This document shows, piece after piece, positions 1-8,863 of a stretch of DNA of 64,000 nucleotides. The DNA comes from Limimaricola variabilis (GTDB taxonomy: Bacteria > Pseudomonadota > Alphaproteobacteria > Rhodobacterales > Rhodobacteraceae). Where the stretch lies: assembly GCF_014195545.1 (NCBI RefSeq), contig NZ_JACIBX010000014.1, positions 17,400-81,399 on the forward strand. Reading direction: 5' to 3'. The notes below the pieces were generated by a model that was not told the origin of the DNA, made no database searches, and worked only from the letters and a program-made list of their open reading frames with translations. Within the stretch, counting starts at the first letter, position 1. Every line of letters starts with the position of its first letter. Made by a program: the position numbers and the translations under genes.

Positions 1-897
1 GGCATGGAGGTCGGCCTTCGGCATGGGCCAAGGGACGGCGAGGAGGTTGCCGTAGCTGAGGCCGTCGTGACCTTGTCGGGGCGCGGCAGCAACATCCGGC
101 TCGCGCGGCTGGCCCTCGGTCACCGCTATGGAATGCGAGTGCTCGGTGTCCATCGACATGGCCAGGACCTGGGGCCCGATCTTCCGACAGTCCTGTTGCG
201 CCCAGCCGACAAGCTGCTGGTGGAGGGGACCGCGGAAGGTCTTGCCCGCCTTACGCAGGCGGGTGACCTGGCCGCGATCACTCAGGCAAGCGCACGTGCT
301 TATCGACGGCAGAAGGCGCCGCTGGCGCTTTTAGCCTTGATTGCGGTGATGAGCCTGGCGGCGCTCGGGGTGGCCGAAATCAGTCTTCTGGTGCTGATGG
401 CCGTCGCGGCCATTCTGCTCCTGCGTTGCATCGACAGCGAGGAGGCATGGAGCTCCATCGACGGGGGTATCCTGGTCCTCATATTTTCGATGCTGATCAT
501 CAGCGCGGGTTTGCAGCATACCGGGGCAATGGCTCTCATGGTCGCGGCCCTTGTCCCGCTGATCCAAGACCTGCCGCCGGTGGTGATCCTGGGAGCGATC
601 TACCTGCTCACGTCCCTGCTCACGGAAACCGTCACAAACAACGCCGTGGCGGTGATTATCACGCCCATAGCCATAGGGCTTGCCTCGCATCTGGGCCTTG
701 ATCCGCGGCCATTCGCCGTGGCTGTGATGTTCGGCGCGAGCGCCAGTTTCGCAACTCCGATCGGGTATCAAACGAACACGCTGGTCTACGGCGCCGGGAA
801 TTACCGCTTCACGGATTTCCTGAAGATCGGGGTGCCCATGAACCTGATCGTCGGAGCGGTCTCCGTGGCTGTCATCCCCATCTTCTTTCCGTTTTGA
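1..897 (+). CDS. SLC13-family permease with RCK_C domain, 3' part
   Basis: The reading frame is open at base 1, so the gene starts upstream of the window. The first ~80 residues resemble an RCK_C/TrkA-C regulatory domain (LLRPADKLLVEG is a typical end of such a domain). It is followed by several hydrophobic helices. The stretch TNNAVAVIITPIA and the later GASASFATPIGYQTN are the paired Asn/Thr-Pro hairpins typical of the SLC13/DASS and ArsB-like ion transporter fold. Known members move dicarboxylates, sulfate or other anions with sodium, and the RCK_C pair sits between the two transmembrane halves, so what is seen is the C-terminal half. Substrate cannot be told. Family call is firm; completeness is limited only by the window edge. 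Confidence 0.85.
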   Translation, partial: GMEVGLRHGPRDGEEVAVAEAVVTLSGRGSNIRLARLALGHRYGMRVLGVHRHGQDLGPDLPTVLLRPADKLLVEGTAEGLARLTQAGDLAAITQASARAYRRQKAPLALLALIAVMSLAALGVAEISLLVLMAVAAILLLRCIDSEEAWSSIDGGILVLIFSMLIISAGLQHTGAMALMVAALVPLIQDLPPVVILGAIYLLTSLLTETVTNNAVAVIITPIAIGLASHLGLDPRPFAVAVMFGASASFATPIGYQTNTLVYGAGNYRFTDFLKIGVPMNLIVGAVSVAVIPIFFPF

Positions 898-1452
898 ATG
901 CCGGAGCTGCAGAGGCTGCGCAGAGAGGGCCAAGGGGGCCGTAAGGGGACCTTGAAACATCAATACATTCTGGGTCTGGGTCCGGAATCCGCAGCCGCGC
1001 CACTGCCATTTCCGTGCGCGCGATTTGGGCGCCATGCTGACCATCTTGTGGATTGGGGGATGGTGATCAGCTTTGGCAGAGTTGGGCTTCTGGGTCGGGT
1101 ATATGACGCCCTGACTTGGCCGTTTGACCTGCAAGGGCACTTGAAAGCATCATCATGCACAGGAGCCATCCTAGGCTGGTGAGGCTCACCCTGCCGCTAC
1201 CGTGGCCGACTTTCTCACTCATCACGGATGCAGAGAGCCACGACAACTTGCGGGGTGATGTCGTCACGGTAGTGCACGATGTAACGATCCCTCGACGCGC
1301 AGGAGAGAACGTCGGGTCACTGCGCTAACCAAGCCGGTTCTGTTCGGTCACCTCCGATACTACCTTAGTTGTGACATGAGTGGCGGCGCGGGCTCCAGGG
1401 CTGGGTAGCATCGCAGCGCCTTCATGCCCATGAACAGACCAAAACGGACGAT
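898..1452. other. Intergenic stretch, possible toxin remnant
   Basis: No convincing intact gene. On the minus strand, codons read back from a stop at 1219 give RYIVHYRDD followed by a short hydrophobic strand, which resembles the C-terminal strands of RelE/ParE-type toxins. It has no start codon or N-terminal half, so at best it is a decayed fragment. The final ~90 bases hold the promoter region of the XRE gene; no clear promoter boxes were identified. Confidence 0.3.
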
Positions 1453-1809
1453 ATGACCCACCCCATCGACAAGCACGTCGGCACCCGCATCCGCCAAGGC
1501 CGCTGGATGAGAAGAAAGACGCAGCAGGACCTGGGGGACGCGGTCGGGTGCAAGTTCCAGCAGATCCAGAAGTATGAAACCGGGGCGAACCGGGTTTCAG
1601 CGTCGCGCTTATGGGACATCGCCGAAGCGCTCGGCGTGCCCATCACTTACTTCTTCGAAGGCAAGGAGCAGGCAGACCCACTGCTATCGATGTTCCCGGA
1701 TCGCGGCTCGGCCGAACTGCTTCGGATCTGGATGTCCCTGCCGGACAAGCAAAAGCAAGCCCTTCTGGGCCTCGCGAAAAGCATGGCCGATAGGGAGGGG
1801 CAGGCCTAG
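1453..1809 (+). CDS. XRE-family helix-turn-helix regulator
   Basis: A 118-residue protein with a Cro/CI-type HTH in residues ~10-65: RIRQGRWMRRKTQQDLGDAV, then FQQIQKYETGANRVSASRLW and IAEALGVPITYFF. This pattern is shared by many small alphaproteobacterial XRE regulators. The C-terminal ~45 residues (LLRIWMSLPDKQKQALLGLAKS) look like a short helical dimerisation tail. The first ATG is taken because the HTH begins almost at once. It stands alone between converging genes and may act on itself or on distant targets. No partner toxin is visible. Confidence 0.85.
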   Translation: MTHPIDKHVGTRIRQGRWMRRKTQQDLGDAVGCKFQQIQKYETGANRVSASRLWDIAEALGVPITYFFEGKEQADPLLSMFPDRGSAELLRIWMSLPDKQKQALLGLAKSMADREGQA

Positions 1810-1862
1810 ATAGCTCTGGCCGTTCCTCCAGTCCTGCAAAACACGAGCTTGGCGCCTGCGCC

Positions 1863-2300
1863 CTACTCGACCTTGGCGATGTCGCAGACCAGCGCGGTGG
1901 CCGGGGCCTCGGTGCGGTTGTAGACCCAATGCACCGTCTCCTCGGTTTCGGGGAACGTGCCAAGTGAGGCAGCATCGAAGCTGCGCTCGCCCGAGGGCTG
2001 GCCCTCGACCCAGCTACCGTCAATCACCGTAACGATGCCCGGGCGGTCGGCATGGTCATGTTCGGCGATCTGGCCGCCGGGAGCGATCTCGACGGCGCGC
2101 ATGCGCAGGCTGTAGCCTGCAAGCCCAATGGTGGCTTCCATGGTCTGGGGAGACAGCTCGGCCAGCAGGTCGACCGTCAGGCCGGCATGCTCGGTCGGGC
2201 CCGACATCTGCGCTAAACTGAAACCGCCAAAAGCGGCTGCGAGACCGGCGCAGAGGCCGAGAGCGAATGTGGTCCGAGAGTGGCGTTGAAGTCGTGACAT
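1863..2300 (-). CDS. Exported or membrane-anchored cupin-domain protein
   Basis: A 145-residue protein beginning with a positively charged, then hydrophobic segment (residues ~10-30, TTFALGLCAGLAAAFGGF) that should act as a signal peptide or anchor. The rest is a small single cupin: IAPGGQIAEHDHADRPG supplies the His-x-His metal-binding motif of cupin motif 1, and ETVHWVYNRTEAPATAL is the motif 2 region. A Shine-Dalgarno-like AAAGGAA lies just before the ATG. Small periplasmic cupins are often of unknown role; no substrate can be assigned. It ends about 50 bases from the convergent XRE gene. Confidence 0.8.
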   Translation of the reverse strand: MSRLQRHSRTTFALGLCAGLAAAFGGFSLAQMSGPTEHAGLTVDLLAELSPQTMEATIGLAGYSLRMRAVEIAPGGQIAEHDHADRPGIVTVIDGSWVEGQPSGERSFDAASLGTFPETEETVHWVYNRTEAPATALVCDIAKVE

Positions 2301-2356
2301 GGTGGTTTCCTTTCAACGTTGCGGGTTAAGTTTCGCTTCCGGCGGAGCCGGAGCCG

Positions 2357-2878
2357 TCAGTGGGTGCAGACCGTGCCCACCAGCAGCATCGCCGGATCGA
2401 GGTCGAAGGCCGTCTCCAGATCCTCGCCGAACATGGCGAGCCAGGCGTCCTGTGCATCGTAAGCCAGTCGCTCGCGCGCGGCCGGGCAGGCGAAGCGGTG
2501 TCCGGCCATGGCCTGCATGTGGTGGACCAATTCGTGGACAAGGATCGACAGCTCCGCCGGGCTGCGGCCCGTCCAGCCATCGGAGAGGTAGATGGTGTTC
2601 GTGGCTTCGTCATAGAGCGCAACCACCCGGTCGGGGGCGACGTCGACCCCTTCACCATAGCGCATCGCGATCAGTTCGGGGCCGGGCAGTGTGGCGAGAT
2701 GCGGATCGCGGATCGCGCGCGGCAGGTCGAAATTGGCTTCGAGCCACAGCGCGAGGGTGTCGAGAAGCGGCGGTGCGTCGCGTATTCGCCCCTCCTGCGC
2801 GAAGGCGGGCGACGGCGCCGCGGTCATGGTCGAGAGGCACAAGGCAAGCGTTGTGAAGTAAGGAACAGAGCAGAGCAT
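2357..2878 (-). CDS. Secreted HExxH-motif protein of unknown function
   Basis: A 173-residue protein with an N-terminal signal peptide ending near AFAQ (residues ~1-28). The centre contains ILVHELVHHMQ, a HExxH zinc-metallopeptidase signature, preceded by NTIYLSDGW and followed by two cysteines (FACPAA and VCTH) that could form a disulfide in the periplasm. Similar short HELVHH proteins are common in Rhodobacterales and remain uncharacterised; I believe they fall under DUF6647, from memory. A strong GGGAGGG ribosome site precedes the start. The gene is divergent from the winged-helix/TPR regulator beginning at 3007, which may control it. Confidence 0.75.
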   Translation of the reverse strand: MLCSVPYFTTLALCLSTMTAAPSPAFAQEGRIRDAPPLLDTLALWLEANFDLPRAIRDPHLATLPGPELIAMRYGEGVDVAPDRVVALYDEATNTIYLSDGWTGRSPAELSILVHELVHHMQAMAGHRFACPAARERLAYDAQDAWLAMFGEDLETAFDLDPAMLLVGTVCTH

Positions 2879-3006
2879 GATGACCCTCCCGAGGCCGTGA
2901 CGATGTCCCCGAAGCTTCAGTCGGGGCCGGGCCGAAGTCCTGAAAACGGCCTGAAGAAAGCCTGAAATCGTGCTAAAATCGGCAGGTCCAGCACCGGGTC
3001 ATCGTC

Positions 3007-4218
3007 GTGGACACATGCGAAACCATTCGGATCGGCGACGTCGTGCTGAACCCCCGGCGCGGTCGGCTCGAGGATGGGAGCGGCGCCGAGCGCGATCTGC
3101 GCGCCAAATCCTTTCGCGTGCTCGAGCTTCTGATCGCGCGGCGCGGGGAACTGGTGACTAAGGACGATCTTCTGCGCGACGCATGGCCGGACGTGATCGT
3201 GTCGGACGACTCCCTGGCCCAATGCATCAGCGACATCCGGCGTGCGCTGGGGCCACACGGTGCCGCGCTGCTGCGCACGGTGCCCCGGCGCGGCTACGTG
3301 CTCGAGGATGAGGAGCTCCCTGCCAAAGCCCTGCCACGCCGCACGGTCCGGCAGGGCATGGTGGTCGCTATGGCGATCGTCATGGCGGGGCTGGGGTGGC
3401 TGTGGCTGCCCGTCGAACCGGTCGCTACGCCTGAGACGCCTGAGCAGGCCATGGCCGCCAGCGCGCTGCTCGCCGGACGGGATTGGCAAAGACGGGAGGC
3501 CAACGAGCAGGCGCGCATGCTGCTCGAGGCCGCGGTCGAGGACGACCCCGGCGATGCTGTGGCTTGGGCCGATCTCGGCCTGACCTACTGGCTCGAGGTC
3601 CAACATCTCGCCTGGGGCGGGGGACGGCGCGAGATGGCGCAGGCGATCGAGATGGTCGAGCGCGCCGTGGCCCTTAGAGGCACGGCCAGCGCGCACCGGC
3701 TCCTGGCCGAGATGCGGCTGCTGTCGCCTTTTCCCGAAATGCGCTCGCCGGTCGACGCGCTGGCCAATGCGCAGGCCGCGGTCACGCTCGCGCCCGACGA
3801 GGCCGACAATCTTGCTGTGCTTGCCCATGTGCTGGCACTGACCGGTCGTGGCGGCGAGGCGGTGCGCCATATCGAGCGCGCCATGCGCTTCGATCCAACC
3901 CCACCCGACTGGTATCGGCAGGTGGCCGGGCTGAGCTATCTCGTCGCGCAGGAGCCGGCCCGCGCAGCGGAAGCTTTCGGTCCGCTGCATGGCGCGGGCA
4001 CCTTCACCGGCACGCGCTGGTGGCCCGGCTGGCTGTTGGCGTCGAGCCTCGCGCAATCGGGCCGCACCGGCGAGGCGGCCGCGATCATTCAGGCTGCCGC
4101 GGGCCGCCGCCCGGAGCGCAGCATCGCCGCCGTGGCGCAATCGCTCGACGGCTGGTCCGATCGCGACAGCCGGGAGCGGTTCCTCGACGGGCTGCGGCGG
4201 GCCGGGCTGCCTGACTGA
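3007..4218 (+). CDS. CadC-like winged-helix regulator with TPR-type periplasmic domain
   Basis: Starts at GTG 3007; the winged-helix domain begins at once, so this start fits. Residues ~5-100 form an OmpR/CadC-type DNA-binding domain (LRAKSFRVLELLIARRGELV, then DDSLAQCISDIRRALG and TVPRRGYVLE). A single transmembrane helix follows at ~118-138. The remaining ~265 residues are Ala-rich helical repeats consistent with TPR units (AWADLGLTYW, ANAQAAVTLAPDEADNLAVLAHVLALTGR). This is the layout of one-component membrane regulators related to CadC/ToxR and of alphaproteobacterial winged-helix/TPR proteins. The signal sensed is unknown. Divergent from the HExxH gene with a 128-base shared promoter region. 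Confidence 0.85.
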   Translation: MDTCETIRIGDVVLNPRRGRLEDGSGAERDLRAKSFRVLELLIARRGELVTKDDLLRDAWPDVIVSDDSLAQCISDIRRALGPHGAALLRTVPRRGYVLEDEELPAKALPRRTVRQGMVVAMAIVMAGLGWLWLPVEPVATPETPEQAMAASALLAGRDWQRREANEQARMLLEAAVEDDPGDAVAWADLGLTYWLEVQHLAWGGGRREMAQAIEMVERAVALRGTASAHRLLAEMRLLSPFPEMRSPVDALANAQAAVTLAPDEADNLAVLAHVLALTGRGGEAVRHIERAMRFDPTPPDWYRQVAGLSYLVAQEPARAAEAFGPLHGAGTFTGTRWWPGWLLASSLAQSGRTGEAAAIIQAAAGRRPERSIAAVAQSLDGWSDRDSRERFLDGLRRAGLPD

Positions 4219-4224
4219 TCAGTC

Positions 4225-5265
4225 CTAATCTATATAGCCTTGCGCAGTGGTAGAGCCCCGGCTTTCGACATGGGCCAGATAGCTCTCCCAGGCCGCGGCA
4301 AGCAGCGGATCGCGCGCGGTCTCCTCGGCGATCACCTCAGCCCACGCCTGCCGTAGTGCTGCGAGGATCTCCTCGGGCCAGTCATGGATCTCGATCCCCT
4401 CGGCGCGGAACCGATTCAAGGCTATGACCTGCCGTTCCCGTGCCATCTCGAGCGACCAGGACAGCGTTGCCTCGCAGGCCACCTCGATCGCGGACCGGTG
4501 GTCATCCGAAAGCGCCGCCCAGCTGCGCTCGGGCAACAGCAACTCGAGCGAGGTGGCCGGCTGCTGCCAACCGGGCAAATAGAGATGCCCCGCCGCCTCG
4601 TGCAGGCCGAGATCGGCGTCGATCGAGGGCAGCGAGAACTCGGCCGCCGCGATCAGCCCGGTTTCCAGCGCCGGGCGGATGTCGGCGGCTGGCAACTCGT
4701 AGGGCACGACGCCGAGCGCCCTGAGCGTCAGCGCGCCGTAGCCGAAGGCGCGCATGGGCAGCCCGTCGAGATCGGCGATAGTCTCAATGGGCGCGCGGAA
4801 CCAGCCGCCACCCTCGGCCGGCAGGACTCCGCAATAGAGGCTCCTGAGGCCATGGCGCGCATAGATCGCGTCGAGTGCCTCGGCCCCGCCGCCCTCGCGC
4901 ATCCAAGCGGTGAAGCTCTCGGGGTCCGGCCCGAAGGGAAAGCCACTGAAGATCGCGAGTGCCGGGTCCTCGCGGTGATGGTGGCCGGCAGAGCCCCAGA
5001 CCGCGTCGATCAGCCCGGCCTCGAGCGCGCCGAAACTGTCCTGATCGAGAACCATCCGGTCCCGCACCTCGATGACGAAGCTTCTCCCTGTCCGGCGTTC
5101 CACTTCGGCCGCGAAGTAAGACCCGGCTTCGCCGAATAACTCCGGGTAGAGGAGGCTGTTCATGCGCCAGCGCAGGGCATCGGCGTTGGCCGAAGCCGGG
5201 GACAAGGACGTGCAAATGGCAAGAGCGGCCAAGCCCAATATGAACGACGCAGGCGATTGCGGCAT
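4225..5265 (-). CDS. dctP: TRAP transporter substrate-binding protein (DctP family)
   Basis: The frame is open much further upstream, but the real start is the ATG at 5265: the protein then begins with a signal peptide (SFILGLAALAICTSLSPASA). The mature 320-residue part follows the TRAP receptor plan: YFAAEVERRTGRSFVIEV, SFGALEAGLIDAVWGSAG, and IADLDGLPMRAFGYGALTLR, which is the conserved L-x-D-L-x-G-x-K/P-x-R region containing the arginine that binds the carboxylate of ligands. DctP proteins deliver organic acids to a DctQ/DctM permease. No DctQ is present and the only DctM sequence is a truncated copy on the other strand at 6891, so this receptor appears orphaned. Confidence 0.85.
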   Translation of the reverse strand: MPQSPASFILGLAALAICTSLSPASANADALRWRMNSLLYPELFGEAGSYFAAEVERRTGRSFVIEVRDRMVLDQDSFGALEAGLIDAVWGSAGHHHREDPALAIFSGFPFGPDPESFTAWMREGGGAEALDAIYARHGLRSLYCGVLPAEGGGWFRAPIETIADLDGLPMRAFGYGALTLRALGVVPYELPAADIRPALETGLIAAAEFSLPSIDADLGLHEAAGHLYLPGWQQPATSLELLLPERSWAALSDDHRSAIEVACEATLSWSLEMARERQVIALNRFRAEGIEIHDWPEEILAALRQAWAEVIAEETARDPLLAAAWESYLAHVESRGSTTAQGYID

Positions 5266-5634
5266 GTCCCGAATACCTTCAGGCAGGAAGCCATGGCTTC
5301 GACCATCATGCGCGCAGCGCGGACACCGATCAAACCCGGTAAAGCATTGGGGGCCAGTCGGCCGCGCGCGGATGTCCGTAGATACTCGTTGTTTGGGGGG
5401 AAGGTAACTTTGCAGGAGACCGATCGCGTGTTCCGCCATCAATCCGGAACGAGGCCAGGCGAAAGGCGTTACCGCCTCGAAGGACGTATTTGGCACCATA
5501 CCTACCGCACTGCTGAAACAGCAGGACGCGGCAGAGGATCTTTTTGCGGGGCTAGCGCGATCCTCTGCCGCCTGCAGCTCCAGAACTGCACGGCTGACTC
5601 GGGAAGCGAAATTTCCGGTCAGCCATGGGTGGCC
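5266..5634. other. Intergenic stretch upstream of the TRAP receptor
   Basis: No supported gene. Long minus-strand readthrough upstream of the receptor start has no recognisable protein content. The sequence immediately left of the IS element does not continue the dctM reading frame found on its right: an in-frame TGA lies ~36 bases before the junction. Confidence 0.5.
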
Positions 5635-5663
5635 TGCCCCTATCGGGTGGTCCGGTTTCAGTC

Positions 5664-6558
5664 TTAGTGTATGACCGGCCTTGAAGCCACTCTTGGTGCG
5701 TTGGGCGGGGGTGATCCACCTTCGTTTGAAGGCCATTGAACGGCCTCTGGCGCGGGTGGGCGATAGCCCAGAGACGAGTGTGGCCGCGCGGTATTGTAAT
5801 GGACCCGCCATGCCTCGATCACGACACGTGCCTCGGCGAGCGAGTAGAATATCTCGCCGTCCAGTAGCTCGTCGCGCAGCTTCGAATTGAAGCTCTCGCA
5901 GTAACCGTTCTCCCATGGGCTGCCGGGCTCGATGAAAGCCGTTTTCGCACCGACGGCATCGATCCAGTCCCGGACGGCTTTGGCGATAAATTCCAGGCCA
6001 TTATCTGACCGAACATGGCTTGGCACCCCCGCAGAATGAAGAGATCGGTCAGGACGTCGACCACGGCGGTCGAGTTAAGCTTCCGGTCGATCCGGATCGC
6101 CAGGCACTCCCGGGTGAACTCGTCGACGACGTTGAGCATGCGAAACTTCCTCCCATCATGGGTCCGGCTCTCGACAAAGTCGTAGGACCAGACTTGGTTT
6201 GGCCGCTCTGGTCGCAGACGGATGCACGACCCGTCGCCCAGCCAAAGCCGACCTTTCTCGGTTACTTCCGCGGAACCTTCAGCCCCTCCCGCCGCCAGAT
6301 CCGCTCGACGCGCTTCACGTTCACTGCCCATCCGGTCTCCCGGAGGAGCGCGGTGATGCGACGGTAGCCATAGCGGCCAAACCGACCGGCGAGCGCGATG
6401 ATGTCCGCAGTCAGCGCATCTTCATCGGCCCGTCCGCGCGGCGTCTTCCGCTGGGTCGAGCGGTGCTGCCCAAGCACGCGACAGACAAACCGCTCCGAGA
6501 CACGGAGCTTTTGCCGGACGTGGTCGATACAGGCACGGCGGCGGGCGGGGCTCAGAAG
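5664..6558 (-). pseudogene. IS3-family transposase orfB, inactivated
   Basis: Integrase-type DDE transposase in three frames. The N-terminal piece (SPARRRACIDHVRQKL to RREGLKVPRK) ends at a TAA at 6262-6264 where the family has a Gln codon. A one-base loss near 6252 shifts into a second frame (KGRLWLGDGSC, NQVWSYDFVESRTHDG, with the first Asp of the DDE triad). A second one-base loss in a C-run at 6025-6030 moves to a third frame (SHVRSDNGLEFIAKAVRDW, the second Asp; SPWENGYCESFNSKLRDELL, the Glu). All three catalytic residues are still encoded but in different frames. Both deletions are in homopolymers, so sequencing error is possible, yet the stop codon is a separate substitution. Confidence 0.85.
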
Positions 6559-6830
6559 TTTCCCGAGGCCGCCTCCTTCAGGATCAGCTTCTCGAGCGTC
6601 AGGTCGGAGACGGCCTTGCGCAGCCGCTCGTTCTCCTTCTCGAGCTCCTTCAAGCGCTTCACCTGGTGGGTCTTCAGGCCGCCGAACTCCTTGCGCCACC
6701 GGTAATACGTGAACTGCGTCACGCCGATGGTGCGCACGGCTTCAGACACCGTCCGGCCTTGAGATACCAAGACGTCGACCTGCCGGAGCTTCCCGACGAT
6801 CTCTTCCGGCTTCTGCTTCTTCTGGGGCAT
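6552..6830 (-). CDS. IS3-family transposase orfA
   Basis: A 92-residue protein with an N-terminal HTH_8-type helix-turn-helix (KPEEIVGKLRQVDVLVSQGR, then VTQFTYYRWRKEFGG) and a C-terminal leucine-zipper segment (QVKRLKELEKENERLRKAV). The ATG at 6830 is preferred over the upstream one at 6845 because family members start with MP-(R/Q)-K. It overlaps the beginning of orfB, the usual arrangement for -1 programmed frameshifting. OrfA itself is intact; without OrfB it should only bind DNA. Confidence 0.9.
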   Translation of the reverse strand: MPQKKQKPEEIVGKLRQVDVLVSQGRTVSEAVRTIGVTQFTYYRWRKEFGGLKTHQVKRLKELEKENERLRKAVSDLTLEKLILKEAASGNF

Positions 6831-6890
6831 TCCTGCATCCTCCAACTGGCTCGAAAGCCTACTTCAGGGAGGACCACTTTTCAGGGGGCA

Positions 6891-7874
6891 GGCCAGGTGG
6901 CCGTCATCCTCGCCGCGATGTCGGGCATCATCGGCGGCGAGGTGGTGCTTCTGGGGCTGATCGCGCTGCCGCAGATGCTGCGGCTGGGCTACGACAAGAA
7001 CCTCGCCATCGGCGTGGTCTGCGCCGGCGGCGCGCTCGGCACCATGGTGCCGCCCTCGATCGTGCTGATCATCTACGGGCTGACCGCCAACGTCTCGATC
7101 GGCGACCTGTTCACCGCCGCCTTCATCCCCGGGCTGATGCTGGCGGGCTTCTACGTGGCCTATGTGCTGATCCGCGCCTATCTCAACCCGGCGATGGCGC
7201 CGGTGGTCGAGGGGCCGCGCGCCTCCACCGCCGAGAAGCTGCGGCTGGCCAAGGGGCTGTTCCTGCCGATCCTCGTGGTGATCGGCGTGCTGGGCTCGAT
7301 CTATGGCGGCATCGCCAGCGTCACCGAGGCCTCGGCCGTCGGCGTGCTCGGGGTGACGCTCTCGACGATGATCCGCGGCGAGTTCACGATCGGGCTGATG
7401 AAGGCCGCGGCGCTGCAGACCCTGCAGACCGTCGGCATGATCGTCTGGATCGGCATCGGCGCCACGGCGCTGGTGGGGGTGTTCAACCTGATGGGCGGCA
7501 TCAAGTTCGTCTCGGCGCTGATCACCGGCATCTCGGACGAGCCGGTGATCGTGCTGCTGTTCATGATGGCGCTGTTGTTCGTGCTGGGCATGTTCCTCGA
7601 CTGGGTCGGGATCGCGCTTCTGACGATGCCGATCTTTGTGCCGATCATCACCTCGATGGGCTACGACCCGGTCTGGTTCGGCGTGGTGTTCTGCATGAAC
7701 ATGCAGATGAGCTTTCTCAGCCCGCCCTTCGGGCCGGCGGCGTTCTACCTCAAATCGGTGGCGCCGCCGGATATCAGCCTCGGTGACATCTTCCGTTCGC
7801 TGCTGCCCTTCATCGGCCTGCAGGCGCTGGCGGTCGCGGTGCTGATCCTGTTCCCGGCAATCGCCATCTACTGA
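6891..7874 (+). pseudogene. dctM: TRAP large permease DctM, 5' end missing
   Basis: Begins directly at the right end of the IS element and runs 327 codons to a normal stop. The sequence AAMSGIIGGEVVLLGLIALPQM, GGALGTMVPPSIVLIIYG and MNMQMSFLSPPFGPAAFYLK are hallmark DctM segments; eight or more hydrophobic helices are seen. Full-length DctM proteins are usually ~430 residues, so about the first quarter is missing together with its start and promoter. An open frame continues into the IS for ~75 codons but this is IS sequence. With no start, no DctQ and no receptor on this strand, it is very probably dead. Confidence 0.85.
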
Positions 7875-7896
7875 GACGTGCCCGTCAGGCATGACC

Positions 7897-7927
7897 GGCC
7901 CGCCCCCTGCAGGGGCGGGCCTTTTTC
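7897..7927 (+). terminator. Rho-independent terminator after dctM remnant
   Basis: A perfect 10-bp stem (GGCCCGCCCC / GGGGCGGGCC) with loop CTGCA followed by five T, 22 bases after the dctM stop codon. Confidence 0.9.
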
Positions 7928-8214
7928 GTGGGGCAGGGGGCTGTGCTAAGCGAACAATCGTCGATGGTATTTTGCGGCTGCTATTTCGAGGGCAACACCG
8001 CTGTCAGCCCATCGCCACCTCAGAAAACGCCTTCAAACGCCACTTATTGGAGGTGGGCCACCATGGCTGAGACGATGGTCGGTGTTTGTCAAAGTTTTGT
8101 CGCCGGCCCTTATTCAGGCCGCTTGCTCGGCGGGACCGGCCATGGAACTGCCGCCGCCAGCTTCTTCGTGGAGTGCGTCGGGGGGGCACAGGAACCCCTT
8201 GGCAGGCTCCAAGC
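7928..8214. other. Intergenic stretch between dctM remnant and sodC
   Basis: No supported gene or repeat seen. It separates a plus-strand remnant from the convergent minus-strand superoxide dismutase. Confidence 0.4.
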
Positions 8215-8715
8215 TCAGTTCTCTCCGATGATCCCACAGGCCACCCGGTCACCAGCGCCAGCCTCTGCCTCGTAGGTATCGGCCTGGGCATGAATGATGA
8301 TCGCGGAGCCGTCATCGTCGAAGAGCGTGCCCTCGACTCCTTCTTCAAGCGAGACGTCATGGAGGAAGGCGTCTGCTTTCGCGCCGCCCTCGGCGTTTGC
8401 ATAGATGTTTGGCATGTCGCCCGCATGTGCTCCTGCCTCGTTCTTCATGCCGTGCTCGGCCCCCGTCGGATTGTAGTGACCGCCAGCGGCTTCGAAGTCG
8501 GGCGAGCAGGCCCCGGTTTCGTGGACATGGAAGCCATGCTCACCTTCGTCGAGACCTTGAGCGTCAAGCGAGACGATCACGCCATTCGGCGTCTGGGTCA
8601 GCGTCACGCGGCCCATATCTGAGCCGTCCGGCCCCATCAGGTTGGCCGTCGCGTCTTGAGCAAACGCCGAGGCAGGCAGCAGAGCGAGTGTCGCACACAG
8701 AGATAGCGTCTTCAT
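8215..8715 (-). CDS. sodC: Periplasmic Cu/Zn superoxide dismutase
   Basis: Converts superoxide to hydrogen peroxide and oxygen in the periplasm. The start at 8715 is chosen because GGAGG lies at the right distance upstream; it gives a clean signal peptide (LSLCATLALLPASAFA). Metal ligands are visible: HGFHVHETGACS gives the copper histidines and the first disulfide cysteine, GGHYNP and the following H/D region provide bridging and zinc ligands, and VACGII near the end is the second cysteine region. Length of 166 residues fits bacterial SodC. Monocistronic, divergent from nothing close by. Confidence 0.95.
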   Translation of the reverse strand: MKTLSLCATLALLPASAFAQDATANLMGPDGSDMGRVTLTQTPNGVIVSLDAQGLDEGEHGFHVHETGACSPDFEAAGGHYNPTGAEHGMKNEAGAHAGDMPNIYANAEGGAKADAFLHDVSLEEGVEGTLFDDDGSAIIIHAQADTYEAEAGAGDRVACGIIGEN

Positions 8716-8863
8716 GGAATCCTCCATCTAATGGCTGTGCTCACTGAACGGAGGGAGCCGGGAGCTGTTCCCTCGGCCCGTTTGTCATGTAGCCCGGGTC
8801 ATCTCCTTGATCCGAGTGGTCATCCTGTCATTTCGACGGCAGACACGCCCTCTCGTGTGACCC

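Larger units (their letters stand above)
5635..6890 (-). mobile_element. IS3-family (IS407-group-like) insertion sequence
   Basis: The ends are partial inverted repeats: left end TGCCCCTATCGGGTGGTCC and right end, read inward, TGCCCCCTGAAAAGTGGTCC. The element carries orfA (intact) and orfB (broken) on the minus strand. Immediately outside both ends is GGCC, consistent with a 4-bp target duplication as made by the IS407 group. GGCC is common in this GC-rich DNA, so the duplication is not proof. Length of ~1.26 kb is typical of the family. Confidence 0.85.

Noticed and set aside
2917..4140. Long minus-strand open frame of 407 codons
   Set aside because: It is the antisense shadow of the winged-helix/TPR regulator; translation is Arg/His-rich without domain content.
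5266..5916. N-terminal extension of the TRAP receptor frame
   Set aside because: No protein-like content, and it would bury the clear signal peptide starting at 5265; it also runs into the IS element.
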